Shown here one piece after another: positions 1 to 12,151 of a stretch of 64,000 nucleotides of DNA. The notes beneath the pieces are model-generated. The model had not been told where the DNA came from and made no database searches. It was given only the letters and a program-made list of their open reading frames with translations. The position numbers and the translations under genes are program-made. How positions within the stretch are numbered: position 1 is the first letter of the stretch; each line of letters opens with the position of its first letter. The DNA comes from Triops longicaudatus (lineage: Eukaryota > Arthropoda > Branchiopoda > Notostraca > Triopsidae), in assembly GCA_022885665.1 (NCBI GenBank), contig JAGQDJ010000082.1:62001-126000 (forward strand), in the 5' to 3' direction.

Positions 1-345
1 TCATGCTGGCAGCTGAAGTCGCGGCAGCAGCTACTGCGGCTCCCAAGTTGATTGCCGTGCTAATAGTTGCGGCCATCGACGCCGGGGAGAGGTTAGCAAA
101 ATTTGCCAAGCTGGCTAACCCGTTACCCACATCTATCGAAGAAACGTGTTTTTAGCTTAGTAAGTTCATAAACAACTGACGCTTTCACCTAACGGACTGG
201 TTGCTCCTAGGGCTCCAGCTACAGCGTCCATAGCTTGAATGCGAGCTGTAGCTGCAGCCGCAGCCACTGCTGCAGCAGCCGGAAGGCCTGTTTGAGGTGG
301 TGGCAAACCGGGATGCTGGAACACACATACACACACACACACACG

Positions 346-376
<31 letters not shown>

Positions 377-3138
377 ATGTATTTTCTCCTTTCTTTATCT
401 TTTACTATTGTTATTTAGCTTTTGGCATAAGTTTCACTTACCCCAATTTGATTCGGAGGCGTTATACAACGTCCAACCCTGAGAAACTGACCTCCAAGGT
501 CGAATAAGTTCATCGACGCAATTGCGTCCTGCGCAGCTTGAGTACTTTCATACTCAATGAAACCATATCCTTTGTGACGGCCGGGGGTGCCAGCAGGAGA
601 CAATTTGCAAGACCTGATTTTACCAAACGCTTCGAAAACGCTTTTGATATCCTCTTCGGTCAGGTCCATATGCACCGATGCGACGTAAATACGATTGTAA
701 TTCCGCGCTTCGTCAATGATCTCGTCAATGATAGACTGCGCCTGTGGCATGTTACTTGGTCGTCCAACCTACACAAATACAACACAAAAATAAAGTTTTA
801 TCTAAGGTTTTATGAAGCTACAATATTACTTTAATATTTCTTCCACCCATAATAACTCCGTTCATTTGTTCCAATGCTAGCTGCGCTGCTTCAGGTAAGT
901 CATATTCAACAAATGCAAATCCTTTATGCTTTTGCGCAATTGGATCCCACGACATAGTAATAGACTTGATGGGTCCGAAGGGCTTAAATGCCTCACGCAC
1001 TGTATCTTCTCTTAACTCGAAGCTGATGCTCCCAACATAAACCCTGGAAAACAGTAACTTTTTCTTATAAGACACACAGAAAGAACTCAAACATAAATTC
1101 CAATATACGAAATGCAAGACCATGCCGGTTCACTTTAAATTATCAGAATTATATCCCGTGTTATTTTGGTGATTCCCTCTGCCCAGAAATGGAGGTTAAC
1201 AGATGCTAGAGCAGTGGTGCCCAAACTTTTTTCACCCGAGGGCCACGCGCGACATGATATAAAATCTCGCGGGCCTGAATGTTCCGGTTTCGCCAGAATC
1301 ATGCCGAAGTTAAAAATGAAATTATGCAGTGATATACATGAGCGGTATAAATGAACGGGCCGTATGAGGCACCTTCGCGGGCCGGATGTGGCCCGTGGGC
1401 CGTAGTTTGGGCACCACTGTGCTAGAGTGTCCGAAAAACACCACTAAAGGCCGTAATCAGGTGAATGAATTTGTACGGGACACGTTAAAAATCTCACACC
1501 TTGAGAACAGAATTCGAAAAGCGACAGCAAAACGTTCCTTTTCCAAATTACTCTTTTATAAGCAGCGTTCCTATCCTGACTTTGTTGTATATAGTTTATG
1601 GACGCATGGGAGTTTCCGCGATGGAATCTTCCCTCTTATTCGAATTTTTTTTTTCTGGAAAGGGGAACGATTGCCTTTTCTTATGTGTGCGACACAGTGG
1701 TATCCTTTACCTGCACATAAGTACTAGAGCTTGATGTCTTTGCAAAGTTCGCGCTTGGAGCTGTTGGTGAGCCAAAGTTTGTTTCATCATTACCATCTTG
1801 ATACTCTGCTCCATGGCATAGCGCTTCGCTTTTGTTACCATGTCCGTCTGATCGGGGCTTAGTTTCGGTGGTGGTGGCCCCAACGGGCCTCCAAAATCTC
1901 TCTTCGCGCCAGGGCCTGCAGGTTGCAATAAAACCAGTAACACGAGCTATTCTTTGAGAATCTCTAATTTTACCATGAACCAATGGTCCGGTTTGAACCA
2001 GATCCGGTATGGAAGACAAGAAATCGCCTTCTGAAACGAACAACACATTTATGAATACCACCACTCTTCTCATATCCTTTAACACGTTATAAATTTGATT
2101 CAAAACCAATTTTCCCCACCAGCAACGACTGATGATAAAGCTAAGGATAGATAACTATGGGCAAGATGGTTTAAGAGCCCCGATCATTCAATACATATCA
2201 TAATCAGACTGTTTCTTTTTTTTTTTAAAAAAAAGGAAGACGAAGAATATTTTTGGGAAAAGGGGGAAGAAGGCCGCTGAAGAGAACGTCTGCTCCTGGA
2301 GTCGACAGTCTATGGCCCCCAAAAAGCGCTTCTTGGAAAAACAACAAAAGAAAGAAAAAAAGGATCAAATTTGGTAGTTGCATTAAGTCATACACCACGC
2401 TGATGAGGCTGAAGGATCTTCCTAAGTCAGTTCGATTTTTAGGGAGGGTGTTCATTAGGGGAAGTTTCTGTGTCACTCGTTCTCGAAAGTCCTGGCTGAA
2501 CGTGTTGGTAGCCTAATGCGCGCGAATAATAACTCTGGAAAGACAACCAGAGAAAACAGAAAAGACAAAGAGAAAAGTAAACGATTATTGGTCTTTTATC
2601 GTGTCCAATGAATAATTTGCATGATTTGTGGTTGAATAGGGAAGAGTGCAAGGAGGTGAGAGCTTTCGAAGGTACAAAATTCCTTTGCTCAATAGATTTG
2701 AAACCCAACAAAAAGAGGCAGTACGAGTAGAGTAATGAGTACTAACACAGCCAAAGATGGGTTCAATTTGTCTGTCTCCAGGCTCACGTTAAATGGCCGC
2801 AATATGACATGGATTTGTTCTGGAGAAAGCCTGCAAGACTCAACAAAAGAAATACAAAAAAACGCATATTTTAAGTCGTTTCATCCACTGCCAAGACAAA
2901 ACTCAGTCATAAGAATTACAAGCAGGAAACCGACTGACCCAAAGACTATGAACAGGGTTACACGTACAATACAGGATGGCGAGATCTCGGCTCTAGCTAA
3001 CAGTGCCTTACCTTCTAATTTGATCAGCTTCATGGGAGGTTCTCCGCTTCCTGTCAGACTCTACCAATTGGATAAAATTAATGCTAGAAACTTTCATGTA
3101 CGGAATTGTTTTACCTGCGATGACCCATTACTCGCCAT
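1..3138 (-). CDS. PUF60: PUF60 / half pint poly(U)-binding splicing factor, 3' end off-window
   Basis: Nuclear splicing factor that binds pyrimidine tracts with U2AF and helps 3' splice site choice. Exons on the minus strand, all phase-compatible: 3115-3138, 3012-3060, 1974-2030, 1711-1915, 830-1043, 442-768, 189-315, 1-132 (378 codons, partial). The start is ATG at 3138 (MASNGSSQ). Residues about 44-110 carry the family segment KAKRYAMEQSIKMVMMKQTL. RRM1 (about 112-185) has VYVGSISFEL and KGFAFVEY; RRM2 (about 205-285) has RIYVASVHMDL and KGYGFIEY. An Ala-rich linker follows (LPAAAAVAAAAATARIQA), as in animal PUF60. The C-terminal U2AF-homology motif domain lies left of base 1. The first large intron (2031-3011) has overlapping ORFs on both strands but no exon I can place. 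Identity is very sure; the first two exons rest on phase and splice sites. Confidence 0.95.
316..374 (-). promoter_or_regulatory. Poly(U)29 plus GU-repeat tract at a PUF60 3' splice site
   Basis: The 126-nt intron 316-441 of the PUF60 gene ends, in transcript sense, with 29 uninterrupted U (plus-strand A at 346-374), then an imperfect GU repeat (318-345), then CAG before the exon at 315. This is far longer than other pyrimidine tracts in the window. Poly(U) is the known ligand type of PUF60 itself, so self-regulated splicing is possible but is inference. Homopolymer length may vary or be misassembled. Confidence 0.6.
1212..1419. mobile_element. Non-autonomous hAT-type MITE inside a PUF60 intron
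   Basis: A 208-bp element with 16-bp perfect terminal inverted repeats (CAGTGGTGCCCAAACT at the left end, its complement at the right). It is flanked by a perfect 8-bp direct duplication TGCTAGAG at 1204-1211 and 1420-1427. Eight-base duplications and CAGTG-type ends are the hallmark of hAT transposons. There is no transposase ORF. The element sits in the 667-bp intron between the PUF60 exons 1711-1915 and 830-1043. The undecayed target duplication suggests a fairly recent insertion. Confidence 0.9.
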
Positions 3139-3872
3139 AATTATCAACAGGTTTGATGAAAACGAAGGAATAATACAAGGAAAATGCACTTATTGATTGA
3201 TGCAGCCTCCCAGAACAAAAGCTTTTTTCAGCATTCATGCGACACCAGCGTTTATCAGCGACCGCTACCTGTCTGACCTAAAAACATTCATTACATCGAA
3301 CCCAAAGAATATGAAATCTATATCCACTAAAAGAATAATCACCTCAAAAAAGTGATAAGAAAAAATAAACACTCCGCCGGCCACGGGTTGACAAAATGTC
3401 TGCCGCAACCTACTTTCTGATTGGTCAGGCGAAATTGCATAACGTGTTACCATTCATGCCTAGCCATTGGTCTTCCGCCGGGGATTCCACCCACCCACCG
3501 AGTGCGCGCGAACTTAAATGCCATCAAGTTATTTTTCTTCTTAGATCCTTATTATTAATTCCAAAAAAACAGCCCAAGGTAGCACTTATTCGTTATTACG
3601 GCACAGAGGTTCAAAAACATAAAATCTAAAAATAACAGCGCTTTGTTTTGTGCCACTTTAAAACACAACAAAAAAGGCCCCACATCCATAGTATTGACCA
3701 AATCAGAAACAAAAAAGTTAGGAAACCATTTCTTTTTCTTCACGAAAATAAGGCTAACTTAAAAAATGGCATCACAGGCTTACACCAATATTCTTCCATA
3801 TCCTTCCAATTTTATTGACCAAAAACGTGACACAGTTCTTTCTTTTCCAAATAATCTCAATTTCTTTCTCTT
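3139..3872. other. Spacer between PUF60 5' end and PAT1 3' end
   Basis: Both flanking genes run leftwards. The right part should hold the PAT1 3' UTR, with a minus-strand AATAAA at 3811-3816. The left part should hold the PUF60 promoter and 5' UTR. Weak ORFs occur on both strands but none has coding features or a recognised domain. Confidence 0.5.
3811..3816 (-). terminator. PAT1 poly(A) signal
   Basis: AATAAA on the minus strand, 57 nt past the PAT1 stop codon. It is the first canonical signal after the stop. Confidence 0.55.
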
Positions 3873-6800
3873 TTATTGCTGTTCAATTTTGGTAAGAGCG
3901 TTTTGTAACTCAATGAAAAACGCTGGTTCCAATCCAATACTATCGAACTGAGCCAATGTAAGTGCCGGAACATCCAAAAGGCTTCCCACCTCGATTCCAG
4001 CATTCGATGCCGACACGATTGCAGGAACAAGACCTCTGACAAACCGCTGCCATGCGTCTCGTGATGCCAAATCCTGACACTTACCCAGTGCATTGCTTTT
4101 CGCCATAAACAAACTAATAACAGAGTATCCAACCTAAATAAAGAAATATACAAATGAACGTTTTCTTTCCTCTCTTCAGTAATATGTTAGGACACATGCT
4201 GCCTGGAATATTTTCTAATTTAATTTTATTTCCTTACGCTAAGAAAAAAATTTACTTTGTTTGCTACGATACTGGTGTAGCCAGCAGCTTTAGGAGCGGA
4301 GTCCAGTAGGGCAACCCAACTAACCAAATCGCTCCACTGTTGAATTTCTTCCAACTTTTGCTGTAAGTGAGGAAGTAAAGCTACAAATATTTGATCAGGT
4401 GCGTCCCTCCTGAGCAAGAGCGCGAGATTCGCGAGCCAAACACGCAATATATGGTCTCGGAAAGCATTAGAGAGGCGAGATAAGCATCGAAGCAACAGCG
4501 TTTTCCCCTTGCGAACTTGCAAGAAAGCCAAGACACGCGTCGGTGAGCTCAAAGTGCTTAATAACCGCTGCTCCAGTGTTTCCCGTGCCTCTCCTTCACT
4601 AATTGCCACACTAGGTACTCGCTTATCCACATCTTCAAGCTCCAGCAGCAAAATATACATCTGAAAAAAAACACGAGACGTTTCCACATTAAGCACTAAG
4701 ATTTAATGTAGTTACATAATGCTACCCAATGTTTAATTGTAGGTCTTTTTGTGTAAATCCTAAGACACCAAATGGCAATAATGAAAGTACGAACATCCAA
4801 CTCCGCAAAACAAACTACACATATTTAGTATTGGTAAACGAAGAACTCAAAGCAAACAAAAGAACAGCTTAAAGCCACGGTGGTACTGAGGAGCTGATGG
4901 GCAAATTAAATGGGAAATGAGGTGAACGTTTATCTGAATACTGCCAACGTTTGTTTTTTAAGAACTAATGAAGTTTGTAAACGTAACTACACCATAAAAA
5001 GCGTCAAGATTTTTGCATAACATCGATCAGTAAATAGCCTGCATTGAAACAATGTTTAAACTTTCCTTATAAACGCAGAATATTGAAATTCTGTTCCGCT
5101 GATTACTTGAAGACTTTTGTCTGAAAGGATATATGTATGGTCCTTACAATCGGTTAAGCTGTTTTAGTGAGATGTTTTCCGAGTTTTGCGACATGACATG
5201 CACTCCGAGTACAATAATTCTAAAACAGTTCATTCGGTTTCTTAGATTTTTCAAGTAATCTTTCCAAAAAAATTTTAAATGTAACGGTATTGAAGTTTCA
5301 CCAATGTTCATTTTGGCAAATATGCAAAAATGTAAGCTTAACTACTCAATTTAATTAATGCACTACTCGAAAAAAGTATGCATTCAGCACACTCCAAAGC
5401 TTCATAAGCTTAATCTTCGGTATACTTTCGCAAATAATTTAGCTGTGTTGGAAAAATCTTTTTAGCAAGCTTCCCCATGTTATTGGCATAGTGCTTTCCC
5501 TCTAATATGGCCTAAAAAATATTTATGTGGGAGAAAGGTGAAATTACCACACCTTTTCGATTTCTAGCAACACTTGCTTTTGCTTTTTCAAATCTTTCGG
5601 CGATTGGACGGCTTCTTCCCCTTTTTCTCCTTGCGGCAAGGTGTTGTTCGCCACATGGACATCGATGATCCTCCGCGGTGCCGCTACTGTTACTACTTGC
5701 AATTTTCCTAGCGAATTTGCAAACTGCGCTGGGGCGTAGGTTTTGGGCTCATTACGGTTGGTGCGATCGAAAGGAAGAATGAGTCGTGCTGAGGGGCTGG
5801 CGCCTGAATTCATAGCGGCACGTCTTAAACGAAATACCGTGTAATAATAATCGTCCACATATGGGTTATCCGATACGAGCTGCATCATCTGAATGTTTAT
5901 AAGCCACTGCTTCTCGCGGTTGCTCATCAAACCTTCATATTCGTCATAGTCCTCGTCGTGACGACTAGGAGCGGGAGCCGGTGCGGGCGGTGTAGCTAAA
6001 CGCGGCGGGGGAAGGAGTGACATAGGTAACGGACCTCCCATAGGTAGCCGAGCACCGAACGGAGATGCACTCGGAACGATTCTTAGTCCATTGGGCAAAA
6101 TAGGGGGCGGCAATAAAGGCTGAGGGGGCGGACCCATCATCATCGGAGCGTCGAGCGGACCTTGAAAGAATTCGATGAAAATTTTATTTATTTGCTGTTT
6201 TATTTTTCTTATTATTTTTTTCTTGACTACGTAAAGTTTAACTGACTTATATGCTTACCTGGGCGAGGTACGGGCCGTAGAAGAGGCGGAGCGTTTGGCG
6301 CTGGCGGAGGATGGGGAAACACGCCCATGCCGGGTGGAGGTGGCGGCATACCCATCGGAAAAGGTGCACGCGGTCCTGACGATTGCTTAAGAATTTCAGC
6401 TTCAAGATCTTCAAGCGACTTGGCCATACCCGATAAAGGCATAGGTCGCGAATTCAGTAACGATCGTTCCAGCTCTTCTAAAGTAACGCCTCGGTTAACC
6501 GGTGGGGGCGGAACGGCTTCAGGTTGTTGAAGTATCTCGCGTTCAAGTTCCTCTAAGGTTTTTACAGCACCAACATTCCGTGAAAGCAAAGTACGCAGGG
6601 GAAATTGAGGAGGCGAGGGCGGCGCTACGGGGCGGGGTATCGAGGGACTGGGAATGGCAGGGGACGACGGTTTCTTCACATCGCGAGGAAGAGCCCAGAT
6701 TGAACTGGTAGAAGGTGAGCCGACAGCATTGTGTTCCAAGAAGGCCGGAGGAGGGGAGCCGCTGAACATTCTAGTAGGCGGAGCCCGATTTAAGATCGGC

Positions 6801-7709
6801 ATTGGCCGATTGGGAAGTGGAGTGTCTTCATCGTCGAGAACAAGTTGACTAAGACTCGCTTCTAGGTCGTCTTCATTCTGATCCTTGGTCTACAAAAGAT
6901 GTCTATTGTCTTACAACGGGCAAAATATCAAGCATTACCAAACGAAAATAAAGTTGGGTAGGTTACGTAACCAAAATATTTCTAATTCTTCTATTTGTAT
7001 AAGTCTCCGAAGGAGCTTAAAACTTCTACTACCAACCGCGAATTTTATTGATAATTATTTAAATATCTGCAAAAAATGCAAACAAAATGCGGTACAGCTT
7101 TTGAAAAGACTGTTTGATGAACTACTGAAATGACGGGTTCATCTCCTCATCATCACCTCCTTTGGAAGTTTTGTTCTTTCTGATTCATACGGCAGATGCT
7201 TAGCAGGTGACAAAGTAAAGCATGCGCGCATAAAGAAAGTATTTTAAGACAGGAATCGGCATACCAGCTCTGGTTTTTGGAATCCATTACCCGCTGTGGC
7301 GGATAGCGGAACTTGGCCATTTTGTTTCAGCTCCTTGACTTTTTCAACCAAAAGCTCAGCTAGCTTCTCGTGATCTTCTTCCCAATCCAGTCCATCCTCT
7401 ATGAAAAAAGCGACAGACGGTAATAATGTTGGTAAGCTAGGTTTGATGGGTAACTTACCTAACACATCCCCTCCAAACGTTTCATCATTGAGAGCATCAT
7501 AATCAGCATCTTCAACAGTTACATCACCTAACTGTTGCCTGGGTCTGAGTCGAAAGTCCTAATTAAAAAAAGAGACAACATTTCATTATGTCAAAAAAGT
7601 TACAGAACTAGGAAATGATGTCTTGCTAGAAGAGACATACTAAGTCATTGTTATGATGTGTCAGACTTACCGGTATGGTGGTATCAAAGCCAAAGAAGCC
7701 TTCATCCAT
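3873..7709 (-). CDS. PATL1: PAT1 / PATL1 mRNA decapping activator
   Basis: Scaffold of the deadenylation-dependent decapping machinery in P-bodies, bridging Lsm1-7, DDX6 and DCP2. Seven exons: 7671-7709, 7459-7558, 7265-7398, 6259-6889, 5553-6160, 4256-4660, 3873-4133; all phases join, giving 725 aa (human PATL1 770). The N-terminus MDEGFFGFDTTIP matches the acidic/aromatic start that contacts DDX6 in the family. An acidic segment (DDVTVEDADYDALNDETFGG) and a Pro-rich middle follow, with three repeats of the type TLEELERxxL. The conserved core has NREKQWLINIQMMQL and NPYVDDYYYTVF. The C-terminal helical domain (about 505-725) begins LEIEKMYILLLELEDVDKR and contains VRKGKTLLLRCL. The largest intron, 4661-5552 (892 bp), shows nothing recognisable. 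Introns at 7399-7458 and others are about 60 bp. Confidence 0.95.
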
Positions 7710-8525
7710 TGTTTTTTAGTAAAGGTATACTTCAGTAGTCAAATTTATTTCGTAAAAATTTAGTTTTCCATTAAGCTTAATAGAGTTCAAAACAGTCCAT
7801 ATAAAATTTACGAACAAAACGTGTATGTTAAGTGCTGCCACTAAACAGCAACTAGAATAAGCTCTCTAGCGCTCAGTTCAATTATTATTCATCAATAGCA
7901 ACCAAGCATGACTCACTCTAGTAAAAAAAAAATACCGTGCTGAGGGAAAGCAAATTAAAAGGAAAATAAAATAATACAAAACGACATGGAGGTAGGTAAA
8001 TTGTATGTAAATTACCGTGCAGGGTGTATCCTATCAGCTTAAGGCTTGTGGGCAGATTTCGGCAACGCCTGGGGATGATCGTGTGCACTCTTCTGCTTTT
8101 GCCATATTTTATTTATTACTATTTTTACTTCTACGTTAGCTAGGCAACATACGTAACTATTGGTTCACAAACGTTTGGAATAGCACATGATGACCAATAC
8201 GGCGAAAAGAAGGGGAAAGGAAACATTCCGGACAATTAAAGTTAAATCTTGTATTCCTTTGCACCTTGATTGTTTACATTATTACAGTTAAGGTAAAACT
8301 CACGTCAAAACTATAAACAATGTTTTTAGATATGGACGGATGGATTACGCGGAGCGCCAATAACACATTTAAAAAAATGCACACAAATAATATCAAAATA
8401 ATAAATAAGTTAAATGACACAAAAATCGGAAATAAATGACTAGCTTCGGTTTAAATGCATGGGAAAATGGCTTCAAACACACTTCAACGCTCCATGGAAT
8501 GCGCTAGATAGGGTTCATCGAGCTT
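7710..8525. other. Spacer: PAT1 promoter side and tubby 3' UTR side
   Basis: About 815 bp, AT-rich, between the PAT1 start and the tubby stop codon, both on the minus strand. No ORF with coding character, repeat or RNA gene was seen. It should carry the PAT1 promoter near 7710-7950 and the tubby 3' UTR next to 8525. Confidence 0.45.
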
Positions 8526-10918
8526 TTACTCGCAGGCTAATTTGCTATCAAAACTGCTTAATGTGATACCAAACGCTTGCAAAGCGCACAAAGGATAGCG
8601 GAAATCCATCGTAAAAACGTCTTCCGCAATGCGCCCAAACTGCAGTACCACGTAGTCAACTAAAACGAGAAAAAAAAGGTATTTTCCGTCCACAGCGTTA
8701 TTTCCTAACTGTTTTCACTCACTGTCGCTGGCATGCACAATCTGGAAATTTTTTACTGACGCTTGGGTGACACGACCATGGAAGTTGAGAACGTACGACT
8801 GGGTATCATCATTCCAAACGGGTGTCTTATTGTGCAACTCAATCATGTGGTCCAACTCCTTATTCTTCCAATGCTCTGCACACAAAACAGTTTTTTTAGA
8901 ACTTCTGTCTTCGCTTTACGTTTTTCAAAGCAATCCAGAAGATCACGATGCAATGGATGAGAATGTTTCCATCTGACATGAGTGGTCAGGGCGCCTTGCT
9001 GTAAACTTTGCGATTATTTTTTTAACAATCGATATACCCGTATGCATTAAATACATTTTATACGGGTATGCAGACTGCACACTTCTCTTGTGCAACCTGT
9101 TCTGCTAATTTTTCGTCTTTCGAATCGCCCATCTCTCATCACCACTTTCCTCTGCCATGCGCAGTATAGCTCAATTGGCGAAGGAGACGAATTGCAGGAA
9201 AGAGTTGGATTTAAATTCCATAACGTGCCCACGGTCTTGGTTTTCTAAAAACTAAAACGTAAAATATGATTACCAATCAGTCCATCATGTTCTGAAGACG
9301 AGAAAACGTTGTTTCTTTGGTGATCTGCCGTCATCCCAGGCAACAATACAGTCATTTTGCGAGGACCTTTAAAACCCAAAACGTTCGTATCCTACAAATA
9401 CGATATATAATTTACGCACTCTTTGTAATGAAATGTCAACCCACATAAACGACAGCCGCCAACTCTTTCCTAGAACTTGTTTTATCTCCATCGTCAAAAA
9501 CTGTGAAGTGGGTTCCAAGCAAATTAGACCGAAGCTTCCCCACAAACGATTCCCCATCTCGCGATAAATCGGTGGGATCCGTTGTAATTAGGTAATTACT
9601 TGTTGCGCTCTTTTTCCGTTTCCTAGCGGCCAACAAAAACACCTAAAATCAACAAACTTCAGTTTCCTTCTTCACGAGCTTCCCTCAACTCCATGTTTTT
9701 ATCTGTCTACCTTTTTACCGTCATCCCGTTCCATATGCAAGAAATAAGTCGGGAAAAGCCCTCGATCCATTCCTTTGCGATCTCGCGTGATTCTGCATTT
9801 CACTAAGAACCCCTGAGGGGCAGGTTCGAGAACGTAACGATCCAACTGCTCGGACGATTCTAACGAGGGCAAACTGCTACTTTGCTGATCCCCGTTCACG
9901 GAATTCAAAACCTGGCGGTCTAGGTTCCATTTTTTGTTCAAAGACTGCACAGATTTCGATTTCGATGGGGCTGGACCGACAGGAGTGGACTCTTCATCTT
10001 CCTCAAGGTCAGTATCCAAATCGGATAAATCCCCCACTCCAACGGGGGACAGGGAAATATTTTTGCTCTTCTGATTTAAACCTGCGGGGAAGAAACAGGT
10101 TTCGAATCACTGTTAATTATTTATTGACACTGTTCGTCCTATGTAAAAAAAAATCACGTTAGCTTACTTTAAGAAACGAGCAAATAAGGTCAACTCATGC
10201 AAAAGCGAAACAACGCAAGAGGCTTCAAATGCATGTCTAATAGGAATACTCCAATTGGATTTTGCTGAAAATGACCACTAATAAGCACGAAATTTTCGCT
10301 ATTTAAACCTACATTAATTAGTTTAAGAAGAACTTACTGAGTTTTATGAACTTCATGCATTTTTTTTCAACTAACTAAGCTTCGAGCCGAACTAAACAAA
10401 AGTGCAACTTTATTTGTAAAAAGAAATGCATCATACCAATTTCTTTGTTTGGTTTATCAGTAGCAGGAACTGAGTCAACAACGTCGAAATCGGTTTGATC
10501 AATCATAGGCAAGACTTGAACAGCAGTCAATCCTCCATCACCTTTAAATTATACAAAAATTTTTATTGACGTTAGTTTTACTTATGCCAATTTGAAACCA
10601 CTTTTTTTTGTCTGCGCTCCAGTTTGACCACTGCGCGGTTTAGGAGCCGCGGAACCAATTCTTCCTTCGGATGCAAGAATCAAACTGGGTGTTTGCCGTT
10701 TCAGCCGCTGTTTTTGCTCCAAAATTTGACGCTTGAAAGATACTCATTAATTTTAGACTGAAGCTAAAGAAGTTCTCTTACCTGTTGCTCCAGTTTATGC
10801 TGCCGGAAAGCGGAGGTCGGCACCGCAGCCGTCACACGACCGTTATCGTACACGTTCATTTTGGGATTAACCGGAAAACGCGAGTCAGACGGAAAGATGG
10901 ACCGATTGACGTCAGGGA
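8526..10918 (-). CDS. ktub: Tubby-like protein (king tubby)
   Basis: Tubby proteins bind PI(4,5)P2 and carry receptors into cilia; arthropods have one king tubby gene. Exons: 10782-10918, 10602-10731, 10437-10541, 9711-10081, 9445-9642, 9274-9391, 8723-8875, 8526-8659, all in phase. The first ATG in frame is at 10859 (MNVYDNGRV), giving 428 aa, close to fly king tubby. The exon itself is open to its 3' splice site at 10919, so extra upstream coding is possible. The N-terminal helix has KLEQQRQILEQKQRLKRQ, typical of tubby. The C-terminal tubby barrel (about 185-428) contains CRITRDRKGMDRGLFPTYFL, RKRKKSATSNYLITTDPTDL, GFKGPRKM, and ends FDSKLACE, the family's characteristic end. Basic residues of the phosphoinositide pocket are kept. 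Confidence 0.95.
9034..9069. repeat. Short inverted repeat in a tubby intron
   Basis: Arms ATACCCGTAT (9034-9043) and ATACGGGTAT (9060-9069) are perfectly complementary with a 16-nt loop. It lies inside the 398-bp intron 8876-9273. It could be the end of an old element or a chance hairpin. Confidence 0.4.
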
Positions 10919-12151
10919 CTGAGAAAAGGACGTAAATAAGGAAAAAGGGTTACTATAAAATCGATACAAGCTGATGTTAAAGAGTGTCGAAGTTTGCTAA
11001 TAAACAGTAATTTGTCGCATACTGCGGTATTTGGTATCATACAATTTTAAAATAAACAGTTGTCAATAGGGATTATAAAAAGACCTTATTCGTGAAAAAT
11101 GATTGCAAAATAATTTCTGGATATGCCAGCAGCTTCAGAGAGGTAGTGTGTGTGTGTGTTGGGGGGGGGGGGGGGGCTGTGCCAGGCTACGCTTGGGATA
11201 GCTTTGATTGCTTGTCTTTTCATCACAACAGCTGTTACCATGACGATCGTTTCATCGTAACCTAACGTTCCGGATTACTGGCAAAAGGCACAGGGAGCTA
11301 ATACTGTCACAGAGATTACAGATCACTCAACGTGACCTAACTTCCTATGCAGCGTAGAACGCAAGAGGAATCGAAATTCGTCTTTTTAATCAACTCAAAA
11401 TATTTCCTTTATATGAAGAGGACGAACATAATTGACGAGTTTATGTATTAGTTATGGTAAATAGTCGAGACAAGATTAATAGGCTTATTGATTCTGGCTC
11501 GTTACTCCACAACTGAACCGTCTAGTATAAGTAACAAAATAATAAATCGAAAAAGAAACAGGTGGACTAGGTTGCGTTCAACGGCTAGAAAAGCCTCTGA
11601 AACCGTGTCGTGTTTTACATAGCTTGAAGTAAATATATGCACTTTTTATTGTTATGCATGTTCTCTGCATACTTACAACGACGCTAAAAACAAATGACAT
11701 TAAACAACGGTAAAGGGACGGCTACGATGGTTTTGAGAAGAAAGGTGAAAGAGACAGATGCGCGTTAAGAGACAGAAAAATACACACCTGTTCAATGTAA
11801 AATGAGAAAAACGATGAACTTACATATACAGGTGGGCTTATCGGATCCGTAACGAAAATATGAATGAAAACACCTTGGACGGTACTGCTTCTGTTCTTCG
11901 ACAAGTGTTTTGTTGAAGACGTTGTCATAGAAACACTCGTCGTTGTGGACTCCCGAGTTGCGAATGGCATTAACGATCCACGAGTCGCTAAATACGACAT
12001 GGCGGCGTGAAACGTGGATGAACCATTCAAATAACTTGTAAAATAAGTAAGTAAATAAAAAAATATGCCTGTAAATATGAAGTGTTGACCGAGTTCTGCA
12101 TTTAGATAAACGAAACCTACCAAATCTGTTCGTGCAATTAAATTTTGGGTT
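10919..12151 (-). other. Tubby upstream region with a candidate 5' exon (11824-12034)
   Basis: Contains a GT repeat and 16 G in a row (11146-11176). On the minus strand, 11824-12034 ends in a perfect donor (GTAAGT at 11818-11823) and two frames are open across it. One frame starts at ATG 12000 (MSYLATRGSL, Ser/Thr-rich) and ends in phase 0. The other (NAIRNSGVHNDECFYDN) has no ATG and ends in phase 1, the phase needed to join the tubby exon at 10918. It is therefore either a non-coding or N-terminal tubby exon. The space left before the plus-strand POLR1D start at 12152 is only about 120 bp, so the two genes probably share a promoter. Confidence 0.45.

Noticed and set aside
2735..3196. 153-codon plus-strand ORF, one of the longest outside recognised genes
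   Set aside because: It is antisense to the first two PUF60 exons (3115-3138, 3012-3060), which have matching splice sites and phases; its own product shows no domain.
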